A stretch of 64,000 bases of DNA from Serpula lacrymans var. lacrymans S7.9 (GCF_000218685.1 NW_006763295.1:2306882-2370881); one strand, 5' to 3'; counted from the stretch's first letter, positions 22,961 to 35,515 are shown. The notes: generated by a model from the letters alone, not told the origin. A program made the numbers and translations.

Positions 22961-25900
22961 GTACACATGCTATTTCAAACAGACCATTAGAGCGCTAACA
23001 GAAAATAATAGGAATCACTAGGCTCCTGTGATAGTTCAGGTTCGTGGATCATCTCTCATCAGTTCTAACATCTCAGCTCATCGTCCACTCAGGCTCGCCT
23101 ATTATAGTACAGGAAACCATAGCGAAGAATGTTACTCCAATGCCCTCACTGGGTCAGAGTTTCATGGAGGCTAGGACATCCAAAGGTCGACTAGATGCAG
23201 CTCAATACTATTTAGGCCTGATCATACCTACGCTCGTTAAATACAAAGAAGATCAGATTGATTTTCCGCGACCGGAGAGACATAAGTGTCTCGAACGTTT
23301 CGACCTGTAAGTATCCCTCGAATTTGATTTTTCATCCCTCAGTCATCACTATCTCTGGTGCAGATATAAAGAGGATCAAAAACGGTTTTCATTAGAGAAA
23401 CGTCTCCTCGAAAGCTGTCGTCCGGCTCCAGACAGTATCGTTCGTCATTTTGAAAATTGTCGAGATCTTTACCAAAGCATACAAGTATGTATGATCTTCT
23501 AAATGATACAAGGTGACTAACATATCTTATTAGATTCCTACTGAAGCACCCCCAGCACAACCATTATCAGACTCTCCTGCGTCTCAGCTCACCGACCACT
23601 CACCTACTCTAGTGCCACAAACCGTCACAAAGAATGTTCTTCCAATGCCCTCACTGGGTCAGAGTTATATGGAGGCTAGAACATCCAAAGGCCGATTGGA
23701 TGCAGCTCAATACTATTTAGGCCTGATCATACCTACGCTCGTCAAACGCAAGGAAGATGGTATTGGCCTTCCGCGACCAGAGAGACATAAGTGTCTAGAA
23801 CGTTTCGACCTGTAAGTGTCTCTCGAATTGCATTTTTCATCCGTCAATCATCACGATCCCTTGTGCAGATATAAAGAGGATCAAGAAAGGTTTTCATCAG
23901 AGAAACGTCCTCTCGAAAGCTGTCGTTCGGCTCCAGAGAATATTGTTCGTCATTTTGAAAATTGTCGAGATCTTTACCAAAGCATACAAGTATGTATGCT
24001 CTTTTAAAGAATACAAGGGGACTAACAGATTCTAATAGATTCCTATTGAAGCACCTCCAACGCCACCATTATCGGCGTCTCCCGATGATTCAGGTTTGTA
24101 TATCATCTCGTGTCGGGTTGAGCGTCTCATCTCACCGGCCACTTACCTACTCTAGTACCGCAAACCGTCACAAAGAATGTTCTTCCAATGCTCTCACTGG
24201 GTCAGAGTTATATGGAGGCTAGAACATCCAAAGGCCGATTGGATGCAGCTCAATATTATCTAAACCTGATCATACCTACGCTCGTCAAACGCAAGGAAGA
24301 TGGTATTGGCCTTCCGCGACCAGAGAGACATAAGTGTCTAGAACGTTTCGACCTGTGAGTGTCTCCCGAATTGCATTTTTCATCCGTCAATCATCACGAT
24401 CCCTTGTGCAGATATAAAGAGGACCAAGAAAGGTTTTCATCAGAGAAACGTCTTCTCGAAAGTTGTCGTTCGGCTCCAGAGAGTATTGTTCTTCATTTTG
24501 AAAATTGTCGAGATCTTTACCAAAGTATACAAGTATGTGTGCTCTCCAAAGAATACAAGGAGACTCACAGATTTTAATAGATTATTCCTGAAACAACTCC
24601 AGCCAAACCGTTACCAGGTTCTCCAGGTTCGTATATCATCTCGTGTTGGGCTGGGCATCTCGGCTCACCATTTACTCGCCTACTCTAGTGCCGCAAACCA
24701 CCACGAAGAGTGTTCTTCCAATGCCCACTCTGGGTCAGGGTTATGTGGAGGCTAGAACATTCAAATGTCGACTGGATGCAGCTCAATACTATCTAGACCT
24801 GGTCATACCTACGCTCGTTAAATACAAAGATGATCATATCGATTTTCCCCGACCAGAGAGATATAAGTGTCTCGAACTTTTCGACTTGTGAGTGTCTTCG
24901 AATTCGATTTATCATTCCTTAATCATCACGATCCGTACAGATATAAAGAGGACCAACAACGTTTCTCAGCAGAGAAACATCTTCTTGAAAGTTGTCGTCC
25001 GGCTCCAGAAAATATCGTTCGTCATTTCGAGAATTGTCGAGATCTGTACCAAAGCATACAAGTATGTTTGCCCCTCTAAAGGACCACAAGGAGGCTAACA
25101 AATTTCAATAGATCCTTGGTGCAAAATTTTCAGCGCTGAAATTACCAGGCCCTCCTCATGGTTCAGGTTCGTATATTATCTCGCGTCAGCTTATGCAGTT
25201 TTGCTCATCGACCACTCGTTTACTCTAGCGTCGCAATTCACTACGAAAGATGTTCCTTCCACGTCTTCACGAAATCAGAGTCGCAGGCCTTCCTCCGTGG
25301 CGGGTAGCACGTCTACGAGCCTCCCTCCATACAGCCCCTCGAGGGCCGACATTGTATTAGACAACAATTCCAACCCTCGCTTGTCTTTACAAAATCAGAA
25401 TCGCAGGCCTTCCTCCGTGGCGGGTAGCACGTCTACGAGCCTCCCTCCATACAGTCCCTCGAGGGCTAATATTGTATTAGGCAACGATTCAAATCCTCAA
25501 TTGTCTTCACAAACTCAAAGTCGCAGACCTTCCTCCGTGGTGGGTAGCACGTCTATGAAGGCCACCATTGTAATAGGCAGCAATTCAAACCCTGGCTTGT
25601 CTTCACAAAATCAGAGTCGCAGGCCTTCTTCCGTGGTGGGTAGCTCGTCTACGAGGGCCACCATTGTAATAGGCAACAACTCAAACCCTCGCGCATCTTC
25701 GCAAAATCAGAGTTGCAGGCCTCCCTCCGTGGCGGGCAGCACGTCGACGAGTCTCCCTCCATACAGCCCTCCGAGGGTCAACATTGCATCAGGCGACAGT
25801 CCAAATCCTCGCTTGTCTTCGGGAGGACAGCGGTTCTCTACCATGAACCAGAATGGTGGGACTATAGCTCGCACTTGCATTTGCATTACTGACAACCATC

Positions 25901-26292
25901 GTGTAGGGTGGAAATTACCTTTGAACGATCCACATGCAAACCCGCCTTCCGCAAACCCTGCCTACCAGCAACCTGTGGGACCTCCACACGCGTCCCCAAC
26001 AGGAAGTCAAGCATCACCACACACTAGCACATTCACCGAGGCATCAGCATCGAACGTTATAATGTCCAATAAACCACCTACCTTGAGTTCTTATACAAAG
26101 GATGGAATCACCTACAACGTCAGGAGATATACGCAGGCTGTTGTCTCAATTGGGGGATGTCCAATGGAGATGCCAACCGTCGTTGTTGGAGGCCATCATA
26201 ATACCGGTGCAGGTAAACTAATACCAGTTATGTTTCGTTTTCAAAGCTCACGTCCATATACAGTTAAACAATTCAATTCTAATGCTCAATAG
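22540..26292 (+). CDS. Five-module tandem-repeat protein, function unknown
   Basis: Fifteen exons splice in phase into about 990 residues. Five copies of a ~107-residue module occur; each is split by an intron at the same place (after ...FDL, before YKEDQ). Module 0 is diverged (GQLVAAQGYIDLSLH...LPRSERVKFLARYDL / YKRQQEEF...FCRHFQNCHRLYENI). Modules 1-4 are nearly identical (KGRLDAAQYYLGLIIPTLV...RPERHKCLERFDL / YKEDQ.RFS.EKR.LESCR.AP..IVRHFENCRDLYQSIQ). In modules 1, 3 and 4 the exon pairs measure 199 and 121 bp exactly. The C-terminal exon has five Ser/Pro repeats, then YTKDGITYNVRRYTQAVVSIGG and VVVGGHHNTGAGK. The last 60 bases before VKQFNSNAQ may be an intron. Modules look alpha-helical. 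I know no named family; a relative lies at 12750-13657. Confidence 0.7.
23108..23484 (+). repeat. Module 1
   Basis: Exon pair 23108-23306 and 23364-23484. Near-identical in DNA to modules 2-4, including parts of the intron. Confidence 0.85.
23534..23989 (+). repeat. Module 2, with exonised intron remnant
   Basis: Exon pair 23534-23811 and 23869-23989. The first exon is longer because the upstream linker intron has lost its 5' donor part. The remaining 34 bases (about 23579-23612) match the intron of module 3 and read through in frame. Confidence 0.85.
24156..24532 (+). repeat. Module 3
   Basis: Exon pair 24156-24354 and 24412-24532. It is closest to module 2, sharing long identical exon and intron stretches, which points to a recent duplication. 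Confidence 0.85.
24689..25061 (+). repeat. Module 4
   Basis: Exon pair 24689-24887 and 24941-25061. Same phases and lengths as module 3, with a shorter internal intron (53 bp). Confidence 0.85.
25264..25815 (+). repeat. Five Ser/Pro-rich coding repeats
   Basis: Five in-frame copies of a 32-40 residue unit with core SSQNQSRRPSSV.GSTST and NSNP.L. Copies 1, 2 and 5 contain SLPPYSP; copies 3 and 4 lack it. Predicted disordered linker between the modules and the C-terminal tail. Confidence 0.85.
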
Positions 26293-29200
26293 CCAATGTT
26301 GCCGTAGCAGAATATTTCTGTTCATGTGACCATCAACTTGTATGATGGAATGATGCGCCAATGCTTTGCTCTACACATTCACAATCCATGATCAGTCCTT
26401 CTATCTCTTGTCATTACATCACAATTGCATGCGTCATGTGTTTTACCTATCTTGTATCCTAAATCATTATGTATGTTTTCCAACATATCAATACTATAAC
26501 ATTTACGATGCATCCAAGTCAAAACCACAGAATGCCGGACTGAGACCATGGCTATATCCGAGGTTTGACCTTACCAACGATCAATATCGACACATAAGCT
26601 TCACTCGGGCCCGGGTAATCTAATATGAGCATAAATATCAACAGCCTCATCTCGAGCCGACACCGGACGCCCAGTCTGAAATATACTGTGAACTCAGCAC
26701 AACGAAGAGAGAGAAGAAAGTTCACGTCCCACGACTGGCTCTATGCTAAATATTTAAGACGACATGCCGGACTTCTAACAGAATCAAGCTACTACTTCCA
26801 TTCCCGTTGATCATCGCTTCTGCCCCCTGACGTGATTCAACCGGGCCAATTCTGAAAAAAAAAAAAAAATCGCCGCCGTGATGATTCGTTCGCGGATTGA
26901 CATGGACTTATCTCCAAGGCCCAAAGTATGTTTATTTTATCAGCCGGAGCATGTAAAGTGTCAGACTTGTTAATAGTTGTTCCAGACGTCCATTATGGAC
27001 CAGTCCTTGCGCCGCTCGTCGATCCGGGGAACTTGGCCTGTTGTGGACAGCACCAGAAAGGTCCTGCTATTTTGAAAGCACCGATACTATCCTATCGATA
27101 TGACAGCCTAGGTCCTTGGCTTGTTCTTGCAGTTAACAATCAGTAAAAGAAAAAGAGTTCAAAAGATTGGGCATTCCACCAGAGATGGTTTATTTGATAC
27201 TGACTGTCTATAATCATGATAAGCACTGTGAGAAAGGCCCCTTTTCATGTACTCAAGAATCAACTGCTTAATTCACCGGCACGATACGTATGGCTCTGTG
27301 GCTCTGTGATCAGGTAAGGTAAGGTGGAATTAGGCTGTGAACTCAACTTGGCTGACTTGGCTAACTTGGCTTCGACTGAATCTGCAATGCGATCGCAGGA
27401 GAAAAAGAAAATAACAATAATAATAAGGTGGCGCATTAGCGCAGAGCCGACAGTTTGGTGAAAACGCGACAACAGCACAGAAATGACATTGCGACCAATG
27501 CCAGTGGGTGGGTTTGAGTCTGGACCGCTGATTGAAGTAATCACCGAGGTAGATGAATAATTCATCCTATCAAAATTAGTAGTGCGTTTCGGTTGCTCTC
27601 ACGGTCGCGTCCGATAGCCATCGCTGCGTGGGGCCGCAGGCCCTGGGGTCGACCCATGGAACGAGCGGGGAGTGATGCCGAAGCATGAACAACAGGCATT
27701 TTATGATTTTATGTGTATCACTTGGAAGAAGGACGTCAGAAGAGTGCTTACAGCATGGTATCCGAGAAGAATCATACGTAGCTGCAAGTCTCGTTGGTGA
27801 TGGCACTCGTGCTCTGCTTGATCCGGCATAACACGGTGACCATATATTAGAGAAGTTCTCCAGACTGGGTTCAAAAAAGAAAAAAACAGTCGTTTGACTT
27901 AACCATCGTGTGAGGCGACCGCCAATGGATGGGCCTAGGATTAACGGGCAATACCGAAATTTGACAGAAGAAGTGTGTCAAAAATCATAATTGCAAAACA
28001 CGTATATGGTTCCATAGTGGTGGGCTTGCATTCTGGGGCAAGAATGATTATCAGGCGAATATCGTGACAACGACACATACATGATTTTTTCGGCCCAGAA
28101 GCACGTCCTGTCCAGTGGGTGGTCGGCGCGCAGCCTGCGGACTGCCGCAGCAGTGGAAGGGCTTTGAGGCGGATTAGAACTATCTATCTATCAGTTGCCT
28201 TATAGATCTCCATTGTTTCGGTGCAGTGCTCGAAACTGAGGGCTTCGTGAAAGTAGCCAATCGGAGGCAGCAGGCAGGCAAACCGGCCAACGCCTTGGAT
28301 CTAATATCCAAATTTATTAGAGCAGATCAACAGATCCTATTTCAAGCTAGCGAGCCCACACGAAAGCGTCCGAATGAAACACGCAACTTACAACTTCTAA
28401 ATGGTTTTGTGAAATGAAATGAGATATTAAAATTGACTGTCGTACAATATTGATATCTAGACCGGTTATTTGTTTGAGTTGTGCTAGAATGTGGCTTCGA
28501 GGGGGTGATTCCATAATAAAGTTGTTGCTCGATCATCGCGGCCGACCGAGATCCATTGTACTAGTCATGGAAGTGGCAAGGCAGCAGGGACACATGGCAT
28601 CGGAAAAGATGTTTGCGGATAGAAAAATGTCCGCTGATACGGTGAACTGTAATTCTGAGGGCTGGCTATCGGGTGTATAAATGTAGCAAAGTCAAGAAAA
28701 AAAAAAGTGACATAGTCACTTACAAGCGATCTATAGTCTCGAGCTTACAGATCTGCGTTTTTGGCCTTCGATAATGCTGACACGGTATCCCCAGAAGAGT
28801 GGTGCTCGGCGCTCGGTGAAACTAGAGATATACTCTACTCCACCTTTAGACTCGTTGTCATGTCGTACGATGTGATCCAGCACGCTAATAACAATCCTGT
28901 AGGTAAAGATTGCTACAAACTTTGGCCTGAAGGTTTGCAGGCGTCGGAGATATGCCACTTGGATGGGAGTATACCAACATGGGAAATAACGGGTCAAATT
29001 GTGAATACAGGGTTGATAAATGACCGACAGCTCGCATTATCTGATAAGCGACCCAAAGTGTTACTGGAATGTATATAATAACATTGCTATTGTATTGTGG
29101 ACTCTGCCCTGACTAGGCCCTGATCGATCGAAACTACAGTTACATGGTATGGACCAGTCTGTACCTAAGTTAGTGCGCAGTACCTTTTACCAGCCAGCAG

Positions 29201-29626
29201 GGGGGAGAAAAAGTAAAAAGGGCCACATAATTCTACGTGGTAATTCGAACGGATAAGTCGGTAAAATTATAACTAGTCATTTATCCTTACTTGGATTGTC
29301 CACCGTTTTCCATATTATAAATATACTCGTCCGCGAAATACATGCTCATAAGCAACATTAGTGGAAAATAGCACCACGTATAGTTCGTAAAAGAGTTCCT
29401 TTGACTCTTATCTCGTCCAAGTGGAGCCAAGGTATAACACCAATGTCAAAGAAACTGAAAGGAATCCCCCTACATATACGCGAACTCCGCGGGGTTTATC
29501 AAGCCCAAAACAGAGCGCGAGCACTTTTCGTGCTCGTAGCCCAAGCTCAGGGCTACCACGTGGGTTTTGCCGTTTTATGATGCGACGTAAGAACTTCGTG
29601 ACAAGTCAAAGCAAACCAGTAAATAG
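26293..29626. other. 3.3 kb without a confident gene
   Basis: Contains an A15 tract (26855-26869), an AT-rich tract near 27410-27425 and scattered short frames. The best frame (28761-29078, plus; LGETRDILYSTFRLVVMSYD, then HLDGSIPTWEITG) is 105 codons with no motif I know and could be part of an unrecognised gene. Probably repeat-derived or regulatory DNA. Confidence 0.4.
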
Positions 29627-31359
29627 TCAAGCAGGCCGAGGGCCGAGGAGACGTAATGCTTTGTCGTCAACAGGGTCTCGTCGATAGGGGTGGTTCCTTT
29701 GGAGAGAGTGGAGTGGCGCGAGGTCTACTCGACATGGTCCTGGACCCGCAGCTTCGCTTGTCGAACGAGGGGGTGATGATGTCACTTCGTACAGTTGTGA
29801 GGGCGGCTCTGAAGGAAACAGCTTAGCAGGCGGTGGCAAAGATAGGGCCTGTGCTCCTGGAGGTGAAGATGTAGACATTCCATTGGGCGAAGAATGAGAA
29901 TATGGCGCAGAGCTGGGATGGTTATGTTCGAGATACGTTGAAGCGTTATAAGGTGACCTTGAAACGGACGGTGCAGGGGGCGGTAAAGATGATGGGTAAA
30001 GAGGCCTGTTAGTATATTGCGATTCGACACGAGACGGGTATGCAGAGGAATGCTGGGTTATCGTATTAGTCACTTCGGAAGGAGGAGATGAATATTCAAT
30101 GGGAGACATATGGCTAGAGGGCCCGACGCTACCCATGGATATATCGGGAGAACTATATGAACTAGACAATGATATATGGGTTCCATGAGGCCGCAAATTG
30201 GCAAAAAGGCGAGCTTCGGTTTGAGTCTCGCCCTTCGTTCCAGCTACAGAGACGGAACGGAAGACCGGGTCATCCATTCGGGGCGCCATACGATCCATGG
30301 AAGCTCGTCGACCTTCTAACCCTTGATAACTGTATTCTGGGTGGGGAAAAGAGGGCACAGATAGACGACGCGATTTCGTATCAGGTTCGTACTGCGCACG
30401 AAGTGGCGGAAGCGAATATGGGGTACTGGAAGAAGGAAGTAGGGGTGGTGGTACAGAGTACATGGGGTATTTGAGGGGTAGATTGGTTATAATAATTTTC
30501 CTGTTGGGTATGGCCTAGACCTGGTCGCTGTGATTCACGATGCATATTTGAAGTGTCGATTGAAGTGGGGTATGCAGATGGGAATGGGGCATAAGTGCGT
30601 GTTACAGTGGAAGTACTTGGTTTGAGAACATCATTATTTCGTGCGCGTGAGTCGTCGCCCTTGCGGCTCTTACTGACACGGGTACTCTGGAATGTGCCTT
30701 CTGGGACGATAAGGTCTGCGACGCCAGGGATATCATCTATTGTGCCCAGTTGGTCTACTGTTGCTTGAGTGAAGTACGCGGCTAATAGGGTAAACGGCTG
30801 AGCAAGCGGTGGCGATGACAATAGCGCAGACACATACTGAGGTGCCATTTTCGACGACCCTTTTCTGTCTCGACCCACACAGAGTATGTCTGCTTGACGA
30901 GAGGGTCCCAGTCTCGTGGTGGCTGCTTATCGGGAGAACTGCTGGAGAAGGAAGGCGTAAGAACACTGGGAGAGTTCGAAATCTATTCCCAAACTAACCC
31001 GGACTGGCTGGCGTCTGCAGGTGGCGTGTATTTTTCGTAATAGAATAAGAATTCCTGGAGAGAAAGAGGGATGAGTACGATAGAGCGGGAGAGAGCTGAG
31101 CAGTACGAACGTCTCTGACACGCGACGGGCTCCAACGGCGGCCCTCGGTGAAGCGCTCTATTCCGAGACCTGTTATTTCTGTGTGAGGCCCTCTCTCCTC
31201 CCAAGCGTAGACACAGCCAGAACAGAGGGCGAGACGTTCGTCGGCATCCAGACGCCTTGTGACCATTGGGAGGAGGTTGTGCTGGACGGCATAGAATATC
31301 TTGTGGGCGTCGCGGGTGGAGCGGATGCGAATGTTGGTGCAGGTTGGACGTTGTTGCAT
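29627..31359 (-). CDS. Velvet-domain regulator, copy A
   Basis: Start at 31359 (MQQRPTCTNIRIR). Four exons build the velvet domain: MVTRRLDADERLALCSGCVYAWEERG, LGIERFTEGRRWSPSRVRD, EFLFYYEKYTPP, then RDWDPLVKQTYSVWVE, RRKWHL and TAYFTQATVDQLGTIDDIPGVADLIVP. Velvet proteins are fungal DNA-binding regulators that dimerise and couple development with secondary metabolism. The ~370-residue C-terminal part is Ser/Pro-rich and disordered. One frame break occurs at a run of four G's (30464-30467, plus strand): with three, TPQIP runs directly into MYSVPPPLL and the frame stays open to 29627. This suggests a one-base error or a real truncating allele. Subfamily (VosA, VelB or VeA-like) is not decided. 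Confidence 0.88.
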
Positions 31360-34300
31360 GGTGGGGGCGGGGAGAACAGAGGAGTGGGGGAAGAGGAGAA
31401 GGGAGCATGGTATATATGAGCTCCAAGATCTTACAGGGTGTTGAAGGAAGGATATATAATAATTAATTAAACTATTTTCTGCCTGGGACCTCGCCGTTGA
31501 CCGAAAGACCGGCCGTAAAAGGAACAAATCCTGGGCAAAAAGCGAGATTGGGCGCGATGATCAGAAAAGGCTGGTTGCTAATCTCGATTGCACACTGAAA
31601 CTCTATCACTTTACAACTCAAATCCTGCTGACCACCCACATGGCCAATCTCAGAGCACCAGTCGGCCTCTGCCCCGCATCGCTGGCTGCCTAGCACCCCC
31701 ACCTCCTGCGCCTCACTCCACAGGGTAATGATGGTCTTATATTCGTTTGCGTAGCACTTGTCGAATTCCTTCCATGTATATATTGCACCCTGTCTATACG
31801 CGGCACCTCGTAAAAGTCCCGCGGTCAACCGGACTTGGGAGGAACAAAGTTGAAACAGAGTTCAGATCGCAAAAAGGGACATATCCTTCGGTAAACACCT
31901 CATATCCTCCTTTGGCTCACTAGCCTATCTCACAGGGCTCTGGGCAGCACTCAAAGCGGCGAACACTACCTGGTGGCCAAGGGCACACCGACGCTCCTGC
32001 CACCCAGCCTTAACGTTCGCGGGAGAACTAATTATGATTTTCCTGCAGCGAAACATACCCCGAAGCGTGTCAGAGAATTCGAAGCTTGCGATTTCAACAC
32101 GGCCACTCTCACCGTTGTCCTGCTCCTATGATCGATCATATCCATGGAGCTTGCAACATTTTAACATCCTTTCACTTTCGCTGACCCTCGCTCCCGGTCA
32201 TCCGAACTCATGTAATACTCAAGTGTCAATTTGTTGCTTGCTCTTCTCCATTTCATCCATTTATACACGTTCCAACCGCCTGGCTCCGTGCCACCTAGTA
32301 GGTCATCGCCATCATTCATAACTACGTATTTAGAGATCGCCACAACACAATTTGGACGTCGGGAGGTTGGTCACCTCGCTCGCAATCGCTGCTAGCGCAG
32401 TACTATTCTCAATCTATGACGCGATTATCTCCCAGCGTAAATACCATTAGTAACTACACCACCTGCTTCACCATCAAGAATAAGTGTTGCGCTGACTGGC
32501 GGCCGCGTAGTCTCTACCTTGGTAGCCTGGTAGACGTGTCAACTGCCCTCCTTCGACCACTCACACGTCGGCATACAAACTCACCCCCCACATTTTACTC
32601 CTACGCAATCGTTTTGATTCCCTTGACCGTCGGCGGCGACACTGTGCTGCCATCATGTACGTATGTATGAAGTAAACCTCCTCTGCTTTTTTTTGCATAC
32701 GTCGTCAAGCTACTGGATACCGCGGGCACTCCGGTCTCGGTACCGGCGCCGATCGGTGCCTACTTCTGCGATCAGGATCCAAGTGCACTGTCAGCACTGC
32801 TTAGCGCATTATTGCATCCTACTACGACTTGAATGCATATTTGGACAAATGGACTGTACTACAGAACAGTATAGCATATCCCAATTTCATCAATCAGTGG
32901 ACTAGTATTGATCTTCATAACTCCTAGGTCTTTTGCCAAGCGTTGCCACGTCGATATGGTTTCGGTTGAAACAGTACTGCAATCGTGCCAGTAGCACTCA
33001 ACAGGAACACCCACGAAATGATGAACGTTAGTACAGACGCACTGGTGATGCACCGGTAGAGGCCGTTGTGCATGAGAGATTTTTTGCGCCCAAGCCTCAG
33101 GCGGTCTCACCCCCACTGTGATTTCTCATGACTGGAGGTTCTGTGGCGTCCGTCATCTCTTGGAGACGGCTTAGGCTGTACGTGAATGGCCTCGTATTGC
33201 TCCCAGAAATAGTATTGTCGATATAGGTAAAGTCAAGCCTTCTGGCTCAACTTTGTTGATCCCAAACCGATCTTCGCCTTCTTTGGTATGTCAACTATTC
33301 AGACTCTTTCTGGAATATGACAAGGACAGCTGACGCCGAGACCTACGCAGATTAGCCAATACAATCTCGATTCCGCCATTCCCTTTCGATATCGATTAGG
33401 AGTTTCGAGGCACCACTCCAAAACACCAGACCTTTCCTGTACAAGTGCTCTCAAAATGCCCAGTGAGTGGAGTGTATCTGCATACGTGACACACTTCATT
33501 CATGCGAACTGATATACTGATAAGCGATGAATTTACTGCCAATATGGAGCTTGCGTCCTTTTTTTTTTTTTTTGAAATCACGTTGATCCATGGATTCGGT
33601 TCTCGGTCATGGTAGTGATTACAGACCCTTTTGCTCTAACCATTTTAACTTTTTGCCTGTGAACTTCCGTACCATGCTAGGTCGCAACCGTACGTTGCAT
33701 GCTGCACCATGGGCATGATGGGCCCAAGATAGTGTGTGGGGAGCACGATGCCAAGTCAGATAATGCGGCTTCCTGTCCAAATCTTATAGCTATCACCTTT
33801 CAATCTGCGAACTGTCAGTGGGGGGGGAGAGAAGTCTCGGCAAAATCCAGCTGTCGACTCGCTTTTTGAAATGTATAGAGAGAGAAACGTTCTCTCTCGA
33901 AATGAACTGAATACAGTTTTCATTGTTAAAGTTAAGGCTCGGTCTCGCTGCTGCGCAGGTGATGCGACATGAAATCTTCAATGCTCTTGACTATCCCTGA
34001 AACGGATGGATCTGGCTTCTTTCAATTCATGCCTTACGACAGCCGCGCATAGAGCCTCAATTCAAAAGGGTATATCTGCTGCAAGGGACCAATCAAATGC
34101 AGACGTTCTGGTCTTATCTGACCATCCCCCCCTGAGGTCGAGAATGGTACTTTGCAAAGGCATCTGGACAGGCCTCGCCCGAGAAATCCGGAACTTCATC
34201 GAGAGAACAAGAAATAGAATTATCCGGTATTATCCAAAGATGGTAGCTGAAGTGCACTGAAAACATTGCGAATAGAAGTAGTTGATGTTATAGTATGTAA

Positions 34301-34375
34301 GGTGGTAAGAAAACGTCAACTCAGGTCCGACCACAGCGCTGTTGTAATAAAATGACATAAGAAAAGACAATTATT
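31360..34375. other. 3 kb between the velvet genes, no confident gene
   Basis: Upstream region of velvet copy A and downstream of copy B. Frames at 31472-31828 (minus, 118 codons) and 32416-32670 (plus) have no motif I recognise. Near 32355-32430 a hydrophobic frame (VGRLVTSLAIAASAVLFSIYD) resembles a membrane helix but has no supported neighbours. A T17 run lies near 33557. Confidence 0.35.
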
Positions 34376-35515
34376 TCATGCAAGCCCAGGATAAAACGAC
34401 ATCAAGGCCTCCTCGTCAAGAGGGTGTCGACGAGGCGGTGGAATGTTTTGCAGGTATGCCAAAGGAGCAAGGACAGCATTCGATGTAAGCATCCGACCAA
34501 AACGGTCCGCAAACACTGGACTTCCACTGTAAGCATCGTCGTCTGATGAATGTTGGTTCACCGATGGATATGGAGCGTACTGAGGTCCTCGGATAGAGTA
34601 CGATTCGTTGTCTCTCCGCCTGGGAGGATGGTGCTGGCGTGCGCTTCTGTACATCCCTGTTGGTACCGATAAACGCGCAAGCTCCGGTACATTGTCCACA
34701 GAAGGAAGGTATTCAACTGTGTCGTGTGTGAAATAAGCAACTGCGCAAAGTACCTTTGGTGAGTCATTCGGAACATGCGTAAATTCAATGCACAGCTTAC
34801 TGAGATGCCACTTCCGTCTTCCTCGTGGAGTTTCGACGAAGACGGAGTATGTCTGTTTGACGAGGCTGCTTCGCGTGTGTCCGCGGCTGGGGCCCGGATG
34901 CGAACGTTGATGTCTATGAAGTAAGAGAGAAGTCAGCGACGCGGTGATGGTAGTCGCATCGGAAACTAACATAGAGTCCGAGTCGGACGTCAATTCAACG
35001 TCGACCGGTTCTGGGTCTTTTTCGTGATAGAACAGGAACTCCTGTTAGCGAATGCTAAGTTTAAACGAATACACGAGTAAGGGTGTCCTTTGCCACTTAC
35101 GTCGCGAACTCTGCTTGGACCCCACCTGTGTGAAATCTCGACGATTATTATGCGAGAATGTCGTACATGGGGCCTCGAATACTGACCTTTTCCCATCTGT
35201 CCAGCGTTCAATTCCAAGCTGGATAGTAGCAAATGATAAGTCGAAAGGTCGACAATGGAAGCGAGACACATACACCAGTGGCTTCGGCGTTGGGGCCTCT
35301 TTCCTCCCAGACAAAGATGCAGCCCGAGGAAATGGCGCGTCGCTCTTCGGTGTCGAGGCGCCTCGTGACCATGGGCAGTATGTTGAGTGAGACGGCGTGA
35401 AATATGACCTGGGCATCCTGGGGCGTCCTGACGAGGAAACGAGTGAGTGTTTGTGCGAGATGCAGGGACACGATACACACCTTACACGAAGTCTGGTACA
35501 GGTTGGATGCTGCAT
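34376..35515 (-). CDS. Velvet-domain regulator, copy B
   Basis: Start at 35515 (MQHPTCTRLRV). Exons join as R-TPQDAQVIFHAVSLNILPMVTR, RLDTEERRAISSGCIFVWEERG, LGIERWTDGKR, WGPSRVRD, EFLFYHEKDPEP, SLVKQTYSVFVE, RRKWHL and IAYFTHDTVEYLPSVDNVPELA, matching copy A segment by segment. It has more introns (at least six, including one splitting LGIERW from WGPSRVRD) and a much shorter C-terminus (about 90 residues after the domain). No lesion is seen. Same strand as copy A and about 3 kb upstream of it, so an old tandem duplication is likely. Confidence 0.87.

Noticed and set aside
26855..26869. A15 run as a retroposed poly(A) tail
   Set aside because: No LINE or SINE body or target duplication is visible upstream.
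29421..29687. Arg/Ser-rich plus-strand frame
   Set aside because: It overlaps the velvet copy A 3' end in antisense and has no independent support.
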